Assembly (NCBI RefSeq): GCF_036924525.1
Contig: NZ_JAZHRU010000001.1
Location: 2,509,001 to 2,573,000, forward strand
Origin: Bradyrhizobium sp. AZCC 1719
GTDB taxonomy: Bacteria > Pseudomonadota > Alphaproteobacteria > Rhizobiales > Xanthobacteraceae
DNA: 64,000 bases
Direction of reading: 5' to 3'
The notes beneath the pieces were generated by a model. It had not been told where the DNA came from, did not search any database, and was given only the letters and a program-made list of their open reading frames with translations. The position numbers were made by a program, and so were the translations under genes. Position 1 is the first letter of the stretch; each line of letters starts with the position of its first letter. Shown here piece by piece: positions 6,490 through 15,421 of this stretch.

Positions 6490-9366
6490 CTAGCTCGCCG
6501 CTTGCAGCCGTTCTTCGGTCAGTAGCCGCATCGCGGCGTCGGCATCCATTGGCTCGCCGAAGGCGAAGCCTTGCGCGTATTCGCAGCCCAATTGATAGAG
6601 CTCGACCGCATCCGAATCCGTCTCCGCGCCTTCCGCCACCACGTCCATGCCGAGGTCATGCGCCAGCGCAATGATCGATTTGAGGATCACCGGCCGCGTG
6701 CCGCGGCTGGTGGTGCGCACGAAGGACTGGTCGATCTTGATGGTGTCGAAGGGAAAGCGCTGCAGATACGCCAGCGAGGAATGGCCGGTGCCGAAATCGT
6801 CCAGCGACAGTCCGGTGCCGAGTTCGCGAATGCGCGCCAGCATCTGCGCTGCATGCTCCGGATTCTCCATCACAAGCGACTCGGTGAGCTCCAGCTTAAG
6901 CGTGCCGCGCGCCACCGACGAACGCGACAGCACGGTGCGGATATCGTGGATCAAGTCATGGCGCAGCAACTGCCGCGAGGAGACGTTGACGGAGGCGAAG
7001 ATCGGCTCGCGCGAGCGCATCGCGCGCTGCCATACCGAGAGCTGCCGCGCGGTCTGGTCCAGTACGAACATGCCGAGGTCGACGATCAGGCCGATTTCCT
7101 CCGCAATCGTGATGAACTCGGAGGGCGACATCCTCCCGAGCTTGGGATGGTCCCAACGCGCCAGCGCCTCGAAGCCGGCGATCGAGCGATCTTCCAGCCG
7201 CACGATCGGCTGGTAAAGGATGGTGATCTCCTGCCGCTCGATGGCCCGGCGCAGTTCGCTTTCCAGCGTCAGGCGGTCGGTCTTCCGGGCGCGCATCGCC
7301 GGCTTGTAGACGTCGATGCGGTCGCCGCCGATCCGCTTGGAGTGATACATCGCAAGCTCGGCGTCCTTGATGATCTCGTCGGACAATTGCGTCTGCGGAT
7401 CCGACAGCGCGAGCCCGATCGAAGCGGTCAGGAAGATCTCGCGGTCGTTGAAGGCGATCGGCGCGCGGATGGTCTTGCGGATGGTTTCGGCGAAGGCGGT
7501 GATGCGCGCCGGGTCCTGCTCCGACATCAGGATCAGGCCGAACTGGTCGCCGGCCAGCCGCGCCAGCGTATCCTGCGGTTTCAGGATGCGCGTCAGCCGA
7601 CGCGCCAGCGTCAGCAGGATAGAGTCGCCGACCGCAATGCCGACGGAATCGTTGACCTGCTTGAAACGATCGAGGTCGATCACCATCAGCGTCGGCCGCA
7701 GGTTCGGCATGCTCTTGGCGAAATTCGCCACCGCGCCGAGGCGATCCATGAACAGTTTGCGGTTGGGCAGGCCGGTGAGGTTGTCATGCACGGAGTCGTG
7801 CAGCATGCGCTCTTCGGCGTTCTTGATTTCGGTGACGTCGGTTAGCGTTCCAACCACGCGCGAGACCTCGCCGTCGGAGCCAACCACCGGGCGCGCCTTC
7901 AGCGCGAACCACATGAAGTGGCCGTCCGGCGTGCGCAGGCGGAAATCCTGCACCAGCCGGCCGCGGCGCTGGTCGAGCACGCTGTCCAGCGCAGCACGGA
8001 AGCGATCCTGGTCGAGCGGGTGCAGCACCTCCAGCCATTTTGCGGCCGGACCTTCCAGCGTGCCGCGCCTCAGCCCGAGCAGGCTTTCGGTCTCCGGGCT
8101 GGTGAACACCTTGTCGGCGGAGACGTCCCAGTCCCAGATCAGGTCGCCGGAGCCGGTCAGCGCCAGCGCGCGGCGCTCGATGTCGGAGACAATGCCGGTT
8201 GTCGCGCCGCCGCCGGCGAACGCGTGCTGCATCACCGTAAATCCGATCAGCATCACGATCAGCACGAGGCCGCCGAGCAGCGCCGGACCCACGATGTCGT
8301 TGGTGACGGAGCCCGCCACCGTCATGCCGGCGGCGATCACCCAGACCACCAGAAGGAACCAGGTCGGGATCAACAGCACCGCGCGATCGAAACCATGCGT
8401 CGAGAGATAGACGATCAGTGCAAAGCCGGCGAAGGCGATCAAGACCAGCGAGATGCGCGCAATGCCCGAGGCGACGGCGGGATCGAACAGCGCCAGCGCT
8501 ACCAGCGAGCCGAGGAAGGCCAGCCAGCCGACGGTGATGTGGGAATAGCGCACATGCCAGCGGCTCAAGTTGAGATAGGCGAACAGGAACACCAGCAGCG
8601 TCGCCGCGAGGATCGCTTCGCCGGCCGCGCGCCAGACGCGCTCGGCGTTGTTCGACATGTCGAGCACCTTGCCCCAGAAGCCGAAATCGACGCCGATATA
8701 GACCAGCACAGCCCAGGCGAGCGCGGCGGCGGCGGGGAACATGATGCTGCCCTTCACCACGAACAGGATCGTCAGCACCAGTGCCAGCAGGCCGGAAATG
8801 CCGATCACGATGCCCTGATAGAGCGTGAACGAGTTGACCTTGTCCTTGTAGGCGTCGGGTTCCCACAGATAGAGCTGCGGCAGCTTGTCGGTGCGCAGCT
8901 CCGCCACGAAGGTGATGACGGCGCCGGGGTCGAGCGTGATGCGGAAGATGTCGGCCGTTGCGCTTTCCTGGCGCTCGGGACGATCGCCGGTCGACGGTGT
9001 GATGGTTGCGATGCGCGACAGGCCGAGATCGGGCCACAAGAGGCCGGATGACACGATGCGATAGTGTGGCGCGACGATCAGACGGTCGAGCTGGTCGTCG
9101 GTGTTGTTGGCCAGCGCGAACACCACCCAGTTCTGTCCGCCTTCGCGAGCGCGAACCTCGATGCGGCGGACGATGCCGTCGGTTCCTGGCGCCGTCGAAA
9201 CCTGGATGCGGTCGGTCTCGCTGCGCTGATGATCGAGCACCGCGGTGAGATCGATGGCAGGCGCGTCACTGCGGACGCTGACCGCGTCGATGGCATGCGC
9301 CGCAGGCGCGGCCATAACAATCATGAGGCCCAGCGCGACTAGCGCAAGGCACCTGATCAGACGCAA
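6490..9366 (-). CDS. Membrane PAS-GGDEF-EAL protein, probable c-di-GMP phosphodiesterase
   Basis: About 958 residues. Order: signal peptide, periplasmic 7TMR-DISM-type domain, seven or so TM helices (about residues 185-395), PAS (WDWDVSADKVFTSPE), degenerate GGDEF (LARLAGDQFGLIL) and a full EAL domain. EAL motifs are intact: FEALARW, NVSSRQL, ELTESLVME, DDFGTGHSSL, KIDQSFV, VAEGAE. The cyclase half reads AGDQF, so the protein is more likely a c-di-GMP hydrolase, perhaps with GTP-binding regulation. The start is uncertain: TTG at 9366 has GGAG 8 bases upstream and gives a clean signal peptide. No ATG precedes the signal sequence within the plausible region. Confidence 0.87.
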   Translation of the reverse strand: MRLIRCLALVALGLMIVMAAPAAHAIDAVSVRSDAPAIDLTAVLDHQRSETDRIQVSTAPGTDGIVRRIEVRAREGGQNWVVFALANNTDDQLDRLIVAPHYRIVSSGLLWPDLGLSRIATITPSTGDRPERQESATADIFRITLDPGAVITFVAELRTDKLPQLYLWEPDAYKDKVNSFTLYQGIVIGISGLLALVLTILFVVKGSIMFPAAAALAWAVLVYIGVDFGFWGKVLDMSNNAERVWRAAGEAILAATLLVFLFAYLNLSRWHVRYSHITVGWLAFLGSLVALALFDPAVASGIARISLVLIAFAGFALIVYLSTHGFDRAVLLIPTWFLLVVWVIAAGMTVAGSVTNDIVGPALLGGLVLIVMLIGFTVMQHAFAGGGATTGIVSDIERRALALTGSGDLIWDWDVSADKVFTSPETESLLGLRRGTLEGPAAKWLEVLHPLDQDRFRAALDSVLDQRRGRLVQDFRLRTPDGHFMWFALKARPVVGSDGEVSRVVGTLTDVTEIKNAEERMLHDSVHDNLTGLPNRKLFMDRLGAVANFAKSMPNLRPTLMVIDLDRFKQVNDSVGIAVGDSILLTLARRLTRILKPQDTLARLAGDQFGLILMSEQDPARITAFAETIRKTIRAPIAFNDREIFLTASIGLALSDPQTQLSDEIIKDAELAMYHSKRIGGDRIDVYKPAMRARKTDRLTLESELRRAIERQEITILYQPIVRLEDRSIAGFEALARWDHPKLGRMSPSEFITIAEEIGLIVDLGMFVLDQTARQLSVWQRAMRSREPIFASVNVSSRQLLRHDLIHDIRTVLSRSSVARGTLKLELTESLVMENPEHAAQMLARIRELGTGLSLDDFGTGHSSLAYLQRFPFDTIKIDQSFVRTTSRGTRPVILKSIIALAHDLGMDVVAEGAETDSDAVELYQLGCEYAQGFAFGEPMDADAAMRLLTEERLQAAS

Positions 9367-9487
9367 TGTCAGTACTCCGCGACCAACGATTCTCCCGGCC
9401 CAGCGAACGGGGTCGGCGTTGCCGCGATAAATGACATGAAAGCAAAGCAAATCAAAGGGTTTCCACCCGCGCTTCGCTCGCGATCGG

Positions 9488-10486
9488 CTAGACCGCCAAC
9501 ACAATTTTGCCAATATGTGCGGAGGTCTCCATCCGCCGGTGCGCGTCGGCCGCTTTTTCCAGCGGGAATGAGCTGTCCATCAGCGGTTTTACACGTCCCT
9601 CGCGCAATAGCGGCATCACCTTGGCCTCGATCGCGGCGACCATCGCGGCCTTATCCGCATTAGTACGGGGGCGCAGCGTGGAGCCGGTATGGGTCAGCCG
9701 CTTCACCATCACCTTGGCAATGTTGACGGTAACCTTGGGGCTATTGAGCGTTGCGATCTGCACGATACGGCCGTCGACCGCAGCAGCGTCGTAGTTGCGA
9801 TCGACATAGTCGCCGGCGACCATGTCGAGGATCAGGTTGGCGCCGACATTGTTGGTCTCGGCCTTGACCACGGCGACGAAGTCTTCGGTCTTGTAATTGA
9901 TCGCGCGGTCGGCGCCGAGCTTGAGGCAGGCGTCGATCTTGTCCTGGGAGCCGACGGTCACGATCACCTTGGAGCCGAACGCTTTCGCAAGCTGGATCGC
10001 CATGGTGCCGATGCCGGACGAGCCGCCGTGTATCAGAAGCGTTTCGCCGGGCTTGAGCGCGCCGCGTTCGAACACATTGTGCCAGACGGTCATCAGCGTT
10101 TCCGGGATCGCGCCGGCTTCCTGGATCGATAGCGACGGCGGCACCGCCATCGCCTGCGCGTCTTGCGCAATGCAATACTGGGCGTAGCCACCGCCCGCGA
10201 CCAGCGACATCACCTTGTCGCCGAGCTTGTGCTTTTTGGCGCCTTCGCCGAGCGCCACTACTTCGCCCGCGATTTCAAGGCCGGGCAGGTCGCTGGCGCC
10301 AGGCGGCGGCGGGTAAGCGCCGGAACGCTGCGCGACGTCGGGGCGGTTGACGCCGGCGGCCATCACCTTGACCAGGATTTCGCCTGGGCCGGGCGCTGGA
10401 ACGCTGCGGGTTTCGGGCAACAGCACTTCGGGGCCGCCTGGCTTGCTGATGCCGATGACGGTCATTTGCGCGGGCAGCTTTTCCAT
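9488..10486 (-). CDS. NAD(P)H-quinone oxidoreductase, zinc-type MDR superfamily (PIG3-like)
   Basis: The 332-residue protein is a medium-chain dehydrogenase/reductase of the quinone oxidoreductase branch. It should reduce quinones or other electrophiles with NADPH. Visible features are AAGVNRPDVAQRSG, PGLEIAGEVVALG, the Rossmann motif IHGGSSGIGTMAIQLAKAFG and a C-terminal HRRMETSAHIGKIVL, typical of TP53I3-like enzymes. No structural zinc cysteine cluster is seen. The ATG at 10486 is chosen because the conserved N-terminus starts there; the open frame upstream runs across an unrelated gene. Confidence 0.92.
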   Translation of the reverse strand: MEKLPAQMTVIGISKPGGPEVLLPETRSVPAPGPGEILVKVMAAGVNRPDVAQRSGAYPPPPGASDLPGLEIAGEVVALGEGAKKHKLGDKVMSLVAGGGYAQYCIAQDAQAMAVPPSLSIQEAGAIPETLMTVWHNVFERGALKPGETLLIHGGSSGIGTMAIQLAKAFGSKVIVTVGSQDKIDACLKLGADRAINYKTEDFVAVVKAETNNVGANLILDMVAGDYVDRNYDAAAVDGRIVQIATLNSPKVTVNIAKVMVKRLTHTGSTLRPRTNADKAAMVAAIEAKVMPLLREGRVKPLMDSSFPLEKAADAHRRMETSAHIGKIVLAV

Positions 10487-10607
10487 GATTTGTCCTTGCG
10501 AAAGGCTGAGAATTGAAGGCGGCCCCTGATTAGCCAGCCCGGCTGCGGCTGGCAACCGCGAGAAGGGACGGCCAGACCTGCAGGGAAATGCCGAAAGGAG
10601 GAAACGC

Positions 10608-10799
10608 ATGGCCATCGAAGACGACGACAAGCCGCGGAAGAAAATCAGCCATGAGATTGGCCAGGACCTGTCGCTGCTCTCGGTCGAGGAATTGACGGAG
10701 CGGATTGCACTCTTGAATTCGGAAGTCGCGCGGCTGCAAGAGGCCGTCACCAAAAAGCGCGCGTCAAAGGACGCCGCGAACAGTTTTTTCAAGACGTGA
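10608..10799 (+). CDS. DUF1192 family protein
   Basis: A 63-residue acidic, helical protein: charged N-terminus, SVEELTERIALLNSEVARLQ (a short coiled coil) and a basic tail with a terminal FFKT. Size and the LSVEEL..RI..L..E..RL pattern match DUF1192, a small alphaproteobacterial family of unknown function. A good ribosome site (AAAGGAGG) lies about 8 bases before the ATG. It is divergent from the quinone oxidoreductase. Confidence 0.88.
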   Translation: MAIEDDDKPRKKISHEIGQDLSLLSVEELTERIALLNSEVARLQEAVTKKRASKDAANSFFKT

Positions 10800-10807
10800 G
10801 TGGATCT

Positions 10808-10941
10808 CGTGTCCCGGACGTGGTGCAGCGCCCTTAGCGCTGCTCCGCAGTGCCGGGACCCACGCTTTCGTTCCGGGCAAGATGGGCCCCGGATCAGCAG
10901 CGCATCGCTTGCGCGCTGCGCAGCATCCGGGGCACGAGACC
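10808..10941. repeat. Dispersed palindromic repeat, family B, copy 1
   Basis: GTCCCGGACGTGGTGCAGCG opens the element, a central TGCCGGGACC follows, and the distal arm ends with CATCCGGGGCACGAGAC. This is an imperfect long palindrome with the TCCCGGAC...CCGGGAC signature also found at 16464-16610, 41000-41115, 49401-49525 and 63236-63393. It immediately follows the DUF1192 gene and could fold as a transcript-end structure. Confidence 0.75.
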
Positions 10942-11044
10942 GGCTACTCTCCAAACGATTGCAAGTCCAAAACTCGGCCAATGGCCGACATGGCAAACAA
11001 TCTCTAAAGAAATTCGTTCGTTTACGGTCCGTTAAGCTTTCTCG

Positions 11045-11153
11045 ATTATGACTGTCATCGTCCTCGTTTGGACACCGAGTGGCTCCTGTCCACTCTGTTT
11101 GACGCCTCCCTGTTATCAACTTCAAAAGCCGCCGGAAACGGCGGCTCTTTTTT
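11045..11153 (+). ncRNA. Candidate small RNA ending in an intrinsic terminator
   Basis: No gene precedes this stretch closely on the plus strand, yet it ends in a strong intrinsic terminator: AGCCGCC-GGAAAC-GGCGGCT followed by CTTTTTT. Upstream is a second hairpin (GGACA ... TGTCC) and an unpaired CGCCTCCCTG resembling the C-rich anti-Shine-Dalgarno motif of several alphaproteobacterial trans-acting sRNAs. A short independently transcribed RNA would explain the terminator. Transcript start and expression cannot be judged, so this is an inference. Confidence 0.4.
11124..11153 (+). terminator. Intrinsic terminator upstream of group II intron
   Basis: A 7-bp perfect stem (AGCCGCC with GGCGGCT), a 6-base loop and a run of six T in seven bases. 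It lies 4 bases before the inferred 5' end of the intron, which is the preferred position for bacterial class C group II introns. Confidence 0.85.
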
Positions 11154-11156
11154 GTG

Positions 11157-11809
11157 GTGCGCCAGGCATGGCGCGGAGCGCCTTGACGGGCGCGATTTGA
11201 CCGGAGTGGTGTCCGGTTGATGACTTGGAGGTGAGAGTCCTCTACGGACCCTGGTGATGGGAACCGTTAGCCGAACAGCAAGGGCGTCGTCGCGAGGCGA
11301 GGTCTGAAGGAAGCTGTAAGCAAAGTGCCGGCCTGACGAACAGCCAGCGCATAAGAGGCGTCCGCATCCGGGCGAGGGAGCCACAAAGCCCAAAGCCCAA
11401 TATCACCCGGAGGGTGCGGCCGTAGATGCGACAGGTATATGGCACGAAGGTCACGCGACTAACCCTGGGAGGTCTGTCGTCCTGCCCCCGGCAACGGGTG
11501 TGCTACCGGCGTCGCAAGGCGTCGGGATGGGGCGGCAGAAGTCAGCAGAGGCCGTAGTAGTCGGACCAACCGATGAAGGGCTGAACTTGTCGGAGAAGCT
11601 GGGACCGCTTTTCTGATCGCCTTGAGCAGATGCCGCGCGAGCGGGCTTAGATCTGAGGTCGTGGACGGAATCCGCGAGGTACGATCAAAGCGCTTTGAGG
11701 GTGACAGGCACTGAGGATCGCAGAGCGGACACGACAGGAACCGCCGTATACGGGACCGTACGTACGGTGGTGTGGGAGGGGGAAGCCGCAAGGCTTCCTC
11801 CTACCCGAT
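11157..11809 (+). mobile_element. ORF-less group II intron, class C-like
   Basis: The 653-base element starts with GTGCGCC and carries domain I-like sequence (TTGGAGGTGAGAGTCCTC). Domain V is at 11741-11770: an 8-bp stem CCGCCGTA/TACGGTGG with a CG two-base bulge and a catalytic CGC triad at 11742-11744, the triad of IIC introns. Domain VI has a GGAAGCC-GCAA-GGCTTCC hairpin and an unpaired A at 11803, seven bases from the 3' end, in CTACCCGAT. Complete introns of this kind carry a reverse transcriptase of about 400 residues in domain IV. Here only about 150 bases of decayed frame remain (a short piece reading RQKSAEAVVVG, then stops). It may still splice or be mobilised in trans. Confidence 0.75.
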
Positions 11810-11957
11810 CTCTCCGCGGCTATTTTGTGCCCCCACGAGCTGGAAACCATAAATCCGGTTGCCGCTGGACTCTCGACTTCGCCCGAGCAATGATTTGTTC
11901 ATCATAAGCCGGTGGTTCACAGCCGGTGGGGCAAATAGTGGCGTGAGGGCGTTAACC

Positions 11958-12470
11958 ATGGCGGACCGTTCGCAAAGCGAATCCGCGCTCGTTCTGTTCA
12001 GCGAGCGGCTGACTAATTCGGCGGCGTTCGGAGCTCTCTTCCGGGAAGGCATGGATCTGGTCGAGGAAACCGCCGCCTATCTCGATGGCGACGGCCGCAC
12101 CGAAGCCAAGGCGCTCGAACGTTCTGTCAGCCTTACTTACGCAACCGAAAGCATGCGCCTGACCACCCGCCTGATGCAGCTTGCGTCATGGCTGTTGCTG
12201 CATCGCGCGGTCAAGGAAGGCGAGATGACGCTGACCCAGGCCAATCGGGAAAAGACCAAGGTCAAGCTGACGGCCGCCGATCCCGGGCCGGAGGACATGA
12301 TCGAGAAGCTTCCGCAGCAATTGCAGGATCTGATTGCGCGATCGATGAGCCTGCAGACGCGGGTCCGTCGCCTCGACATCTCGATCCACGCGGCGCCCGC
12401 CGAACGCGCGCCGATCGGCAATCCGCTGGTGCCGCAGCTCAACAGGTTGAAGGCGGCGTTCGAGCAGTAA
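11958..12470 (+). CDS. DUF1465 family protein (RcdA-like)
   Basis: The 170-residue, mostly helical protein matches DUF1465. The Caulobacter member, RcdA, is an adaptor that helps deliver CtrA and other substrates to ClpXP during the cell cycle. Visible family features are the N-terminal SERLTNSAAFGALFREGMDLVEETAAYLDG helix region (quoted in part from about residues 13-42), LERSVSLTYATESMRLTTRL and ASWLLLHRAVKEGEMT. The ATG at 11958 starts the conserved part. It lies downstream of the group II intron. The RcdA role in this organism is inferred from family membership. Confidence 0.82.
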   Translation: MADRSQSESALVLFSERLTNSAAFGALFREGMDLVEETAAYLDGDGRTEAKALERSVSLTYATESMRLTTRLMQLASWLLLHRAVKEGEMTLTQANREKTKVKLTAADPGPEDMIEKLPQQLQDLIARSMSLQTRVRRLDISIHAAPAERAPIGNPLVPQLNRLKAAFEQ

Positions 12471-12489
12471 GTCGAACAGATCTCACCGC

Positions 12490-12612
12490 CGTCATTCCGG
12501 GGCGATGCGCAGCATCGAACTATGGTGCGCAATTGCGCACCTGAGAATCTCGAGATTCCGGGTCTGGTCCTTCGGACCATCTACGATGCGCAATTGCGCA
12601 TCGGAGAATGAC
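12490..12612. repeat. Intergenic palindromic repeat with TGCGCAATTGCGCA cores
   Basis: Begins GTCATTCCGGGGCGATGCGC and ends CATCGGAGAATGAC. It contains two copies of a self-complementary core: GGTGCGCAATTGCGCACC near 12534 and GATGCGCAATTGCGCATC near 12593, separated by an imperfect hairpin (TGGTCC-TTC-GGACCA). It sits between convergent genes and codes for nothing recognisable. Related to family B only in its CCGGGG/GTCATT ends. Confidence 0.75.
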
Positions 12613-12632
12613 GCGGCAGTGAACCGCAAACG

Positions 12633-12660
12633 AAAACGCCCCGGAAACCGGGGCGTTTTT
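12633..12660. terminator. Bidirectional intrinsic terminator between DUF1465 and rpmE
   Basis: AAAACGCCCCGG-AAA-CCGGGGCGTTTTT: an 8-bp GC stem with T-runs on both strands, 34 bases past the rpmE stop. It should end rpmE on the minus strand and stop read-through from the plus strand. Confidence 0.9.
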
Positions 12661-12694
12661 GTATTCTGGATACGAACGGAACGGACGAAACCGC

Positions 12695-12922
12695 TCAGTC
12701 CTTCTTGAGGAAGCCTGAAAACTTCTTCTGGAAGCGCGACACTCGGCCGCCGCGGTCGAGGATCTGCTGCGAGCCGCCGGTCCAGGCCGGGTGCGACTTG
12801 GGATCGATGTCCAGGTTCAGCTTGTCGCCTTCCTTGCCCCAGGTGGAGCGGGTCTGGTACTCGGTCCCGTCGGTCATCACGACCGTAATCGTATGATAAT
12901 TCGGATGAATTTCGGCTTTCAT
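12695..12922 (-). CDS. rpmE: 50S ribosomal protein L31
   Basis: The 75-residue protein is L31, a component of the large ribosomal subunit. It starts [19 protein letters not shown] and contains [16 protein letters not shown] and [12 protein letters not shown], all typical. It lacks the CxxC zinc motif of the zinc-binding form (no cysteine at all), so it is of the zinc-independent sequence type. It is monocistronic with a strong terminator just downstream. Confidence 0.96.
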   Translation of the reverse strand: MKAEIHPNYHTITVVMTDGTEYQTRSTWGKEGDKLNLDIDPKSHPAWTGGSQQILDRGGRVSRFQKKFSGFLKKD

Positions 12923-13102
12923 GGCATATCCTTCGGCGCGCCGGCGCCCGTCTCAACTGTCAGGGGATACGGGATTTGGCGGCTCTATAGCTCAGGAAGC
13001 CTGTCAAAACAAGCTACGTATATGTCCTGATTGGGAATCTCCCGGATTTGCCAGAGGGGGGCGCGGAGGCCTATCTGGGGGCAGAAAAACGGGTCGAATT
13101 TC

Positions 13103-14956
13103 ATGAGCGCAGTGGAACAGATTGAAGCCCCCCGCGGCACGCCGCCGCGTGACGCCCTGCTCGAGGAAGAGGCCTTCATCGAGAGCCAGTTGACGCAATC
13201 GCCGGCCAGGACCGGCGCCAGGCTGCGCCCGCTGCTGGCGCTCGCGCCCTATGTCGCGCGCTACCGCTGGCGCGCGGCGCTCGCCTTCATTTCGTTGACG
13301 GTTGCGGCGATCACCACGCTGGTCGTGCCGATCGCGGTCCGGCGCATGATCGATTTCGGCTTCAGTCCCGAAGGCATCGCCCTGATCAACAGCTATTTCA
13401 GCGTCATGATCGCGGTCGTCGCGGTGCTCGCCGCCGCCAGCGCGTCGCGTTACTACCTCGTCATGACGATCGGCGAACGCATCGTTGCCGACGTCAGGCG
13501 CGACGTGTTCACGCATCTGATCTCACTCTCGCCCGCGTTTTTCGATTCCGCGCGTTCGGGCGAGTTGGTGTCGCGGCTGACGGCCGATACCACCCAGATC
13601 AAGTCCGCGGTCGGCGCCTCGGTATCCATCGCGCTGCGCAACATGATGCTGTTCATCGGCGCCGCCACCATGATGGTGATCACGAGCCCCAAGCTTTCAG
13701 GCTTCGTGCTGCTGGCAATTCCTGTGATCGTGATCCCGCTGGTGGCGTTCGGGCGCTGGGTGCGGCGGCTGTCGCGCAACGCGCAGGATACGCTGGCGGA
13801 CGCCAGCGCCTACGCTTCCGAACTGGTCGGCGCGATCAGGACCGTGCAGGCCTATACCAGCGAGCGGATGGCCACTGCCCGCTTCGGCGGCGAGGTTGAA
13901 CAGGCCTATGAGGCAGCGCGCAGCTCAACGCGGGCGCGCGCGGTGCTGACGCTGATCATCATCTTCATCGTGTTCTCCAGCGTGGTGGCGATCCTCTGGG
14001 TCGGCTCGCACGACGTGCTGACCGGCCAGATCACGCCGGGCCGGCTCGGTCAGTTCGTGCTGTATGCGGCGTTCGCCGCCGCCGGTCTCGGACAGCTTAG
14101 CGAGGTCTGGGGCGAAGTCTCGGCCGCATCAGGCGCGGCCGAGCGGCTGTTCGAGATTCTTCGGGTCAAGTCGCAGATCACGGCGCCAGCGCAACCGGTT
14201 GCGCTGCCGCAGCCGGCGCGCGGCGACGTCGGGTTCGAGAATGTCAGCTTTGCCTATCCGGCGCGGCCGGACGTGCTTGCGATCGATCAGGTTTCGCTCT
14301 CGGTCAAGGCCGGCGAGAAGGTCGCGATCGTAGGTCCCTCGGGTGCGGGCAAGAGCACGCTGTTTCATCTCCTGCTGCGGTTCTACGATCCGGCCAAGGG
14401 CACGATCTCGCTCGACGGCGTGCCGGTCAAATCGGCGGATCCGCTTGACGTGCGCTCGCGGATTGCGCTGGTGCCACAGGACTCGGTGGTGTTTGCGGCC
14501 ACCGCGCGCGAAAACATCCGCTTCGGCCGGCCCGATGCCACCGACGCCGAGGTCGAGCGCGCCGCCGATCTCGCGCACGCCACCGAATTCCTGCGCAAGT
14601 TGCCCGGCGGCTTCGAGGCGCAACTCGGCGAGCGCGGCGTAACGCTGTCCGGCGGCCAGCGCCAGCGCATCGCGATCGCGCGCGCGATCCTGCGCGACGC
14701 GCCGCTACTGCTGCTCGATGAGGCGACGTCAGCGCTCGATGCCGAAAGCGAGACGCTGGTGCAGACCGCGCTGGAAGAGCTGATGCGCCATCGCACCACG
14801 CTCGTCATCGCGCATCGCCTCGCCACCGTGCTGTCCTGCGACCGCATCATGGTGATGGACCAGGGCAGGATCGTCGAACAGGGCACGCACGCCGAGCTGG
14901 TCGCGGCGAACGGACTGTACGCGCGATTGGCGCGGCTGCAGTTCGAGGGCGTGTAG
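13103..14956 (+). CDS. ABC exporter, fused permease and ATPase (MsbA-related)
   Basis: The 617-residue half-transporter has about six TM helices (residues 45-330) followed by a nucleotide-binding domain. Walker A is GPSGAGKST, the signature is [16 protein letters not shown], Walker B is [12 protein letters not shown], and the H-loop is VIAHRLATV. It should work as a homodimer exporting lipids or hydrophobic drugs; the substrate cannot be told. The ATG at 13103 starts the conserved frame ([12 protein letters not shown]). An earlier in-frame TTG at 13031 is unlikely. Divergent from rpmE. Confidence 0.93.
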   Translation: MSAVEQIEAPRGTPPRDALLEEEAFIESQLTQSPARTGARLRPLLALAPYVARYRWRAALAFISLTVAAITTLVVPIAVRRMIDFGFSPEGIALINSYFSVMIAVVAVLAAASASRYYLVMTIGERIVADVRRDVFTHLISLSPAFFDSARSGELVSRLTADTTQIKSAVGASVSIALRNMMLFIGAATMMVITSPKLSGFVLLAIPVIVIPLVAFGRWVRRLSRNAQDTLADASAYASELVGAIRTVQAYTSERMATARFGGEVEQAYEAARSSTRARAVLTLIIIFIVFSSVVAILWVGSHDVLTGQITPGRLGQFVLYAAFAAAGLGQLSEVWGEVSAASGAAERLFEILRVKSQITAPAQPVALPQPARGDVGFENVSFAYPARPDVLAIDQVSLSVKAGEKVAIVGPSGAGKSTLFHLLLRFYDPAKGTISLDGVPVKSADPLDVRSRIALVPQDSVVFAATARENIRFGRPDATDAEVERAADLAHATEFLRKLPGGFEAQLGERGVTLSGGQRQRIAIARAILRDAPLLLLDEATSALDAESETLVQTALEELMRHRTTLVIAHRLATVLSCDRIMVMDQGRIVEQGTHAELVAANGLYARLARLQFEGV

Positions 14957-14974
14957 CGGACCTGGGTGAGGGTG

Positions 14975-15421
14975 TTATGCCTTCCATTCCATCTTCAGCA
15001 CCGGCCGGCCCGAGGTCGGGTTTACATCCTCGCCGGCATGTTCAAACCCGTTGCGCTCGTAGAAGCGGATCGCGCGCGCGTTGTCCTTATTCACGAGTAG
15101 CGTGACGCCCTTCGGCGAGATGCGCTTGGCCTCTTCGACCAACAGGTGAGCGACGCCGGAGCCCCAATGCTCTGGCGCAACCGCAAGCTGGTCGAGATAG
15201 CCTTCGCGATCGACGGTGACAAAACCGACCAGCGCGCCGCCCTCCTGTTCCGCGACCACAATCTCGGCTTTCGGTACGAGATCGTTGCGCCAGCGGCCGC
15301 GCCACCATTCCAGCCGTGAGGTGACGTCGATCTCGGGATACGCCTCCTGCCAAGTGCGATGCCACAGCTCAATTGCCGCTGCTTCATCATCTGCACGGTA
15401 GAAGCGAGTATGATATCCCAC
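14975..15421 (-). CDS. GNAT-family N-acetyltransferase
   Basis: The 148-residue enzyme has the acetyl-CoA binding motif of GNAT proteins (LAVAPEHWGSGVAHLLVEEA) and the C-terminal NKDNARAIRFYERNGFEHAG, so it should transfer an acetyl group to an amine or protein N-terminus. The acceptor is unknown. Its GTG start overlaps by one base the TAG of the upstream OmpA-domain gene, so it is probably translationally coupled to the MotA/MotB-like pair. Confidence 0.9.
   Translation of the reverse strand: MGYHTRFYRADDEAAAIELWHRTWQEAYPEIDVTSRLEWWRGRWRNDLVPKAEIVVAEQEGGALVGFVTVDREGYLDQLAVAPEHWGSGVAHLLVEEAKRISPKGVTLLVNKDNARAIRFYERNGFEHAGEDVNPTSGRPVLKMEWKA

Noticed and set aside
11458..11907. Protein genes inside the group II intron
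   Set aside because: Short frames there have no reverse-transcriptase motifs (no YxDD) and follow the intron's structured sequence; at most a decayed relic.
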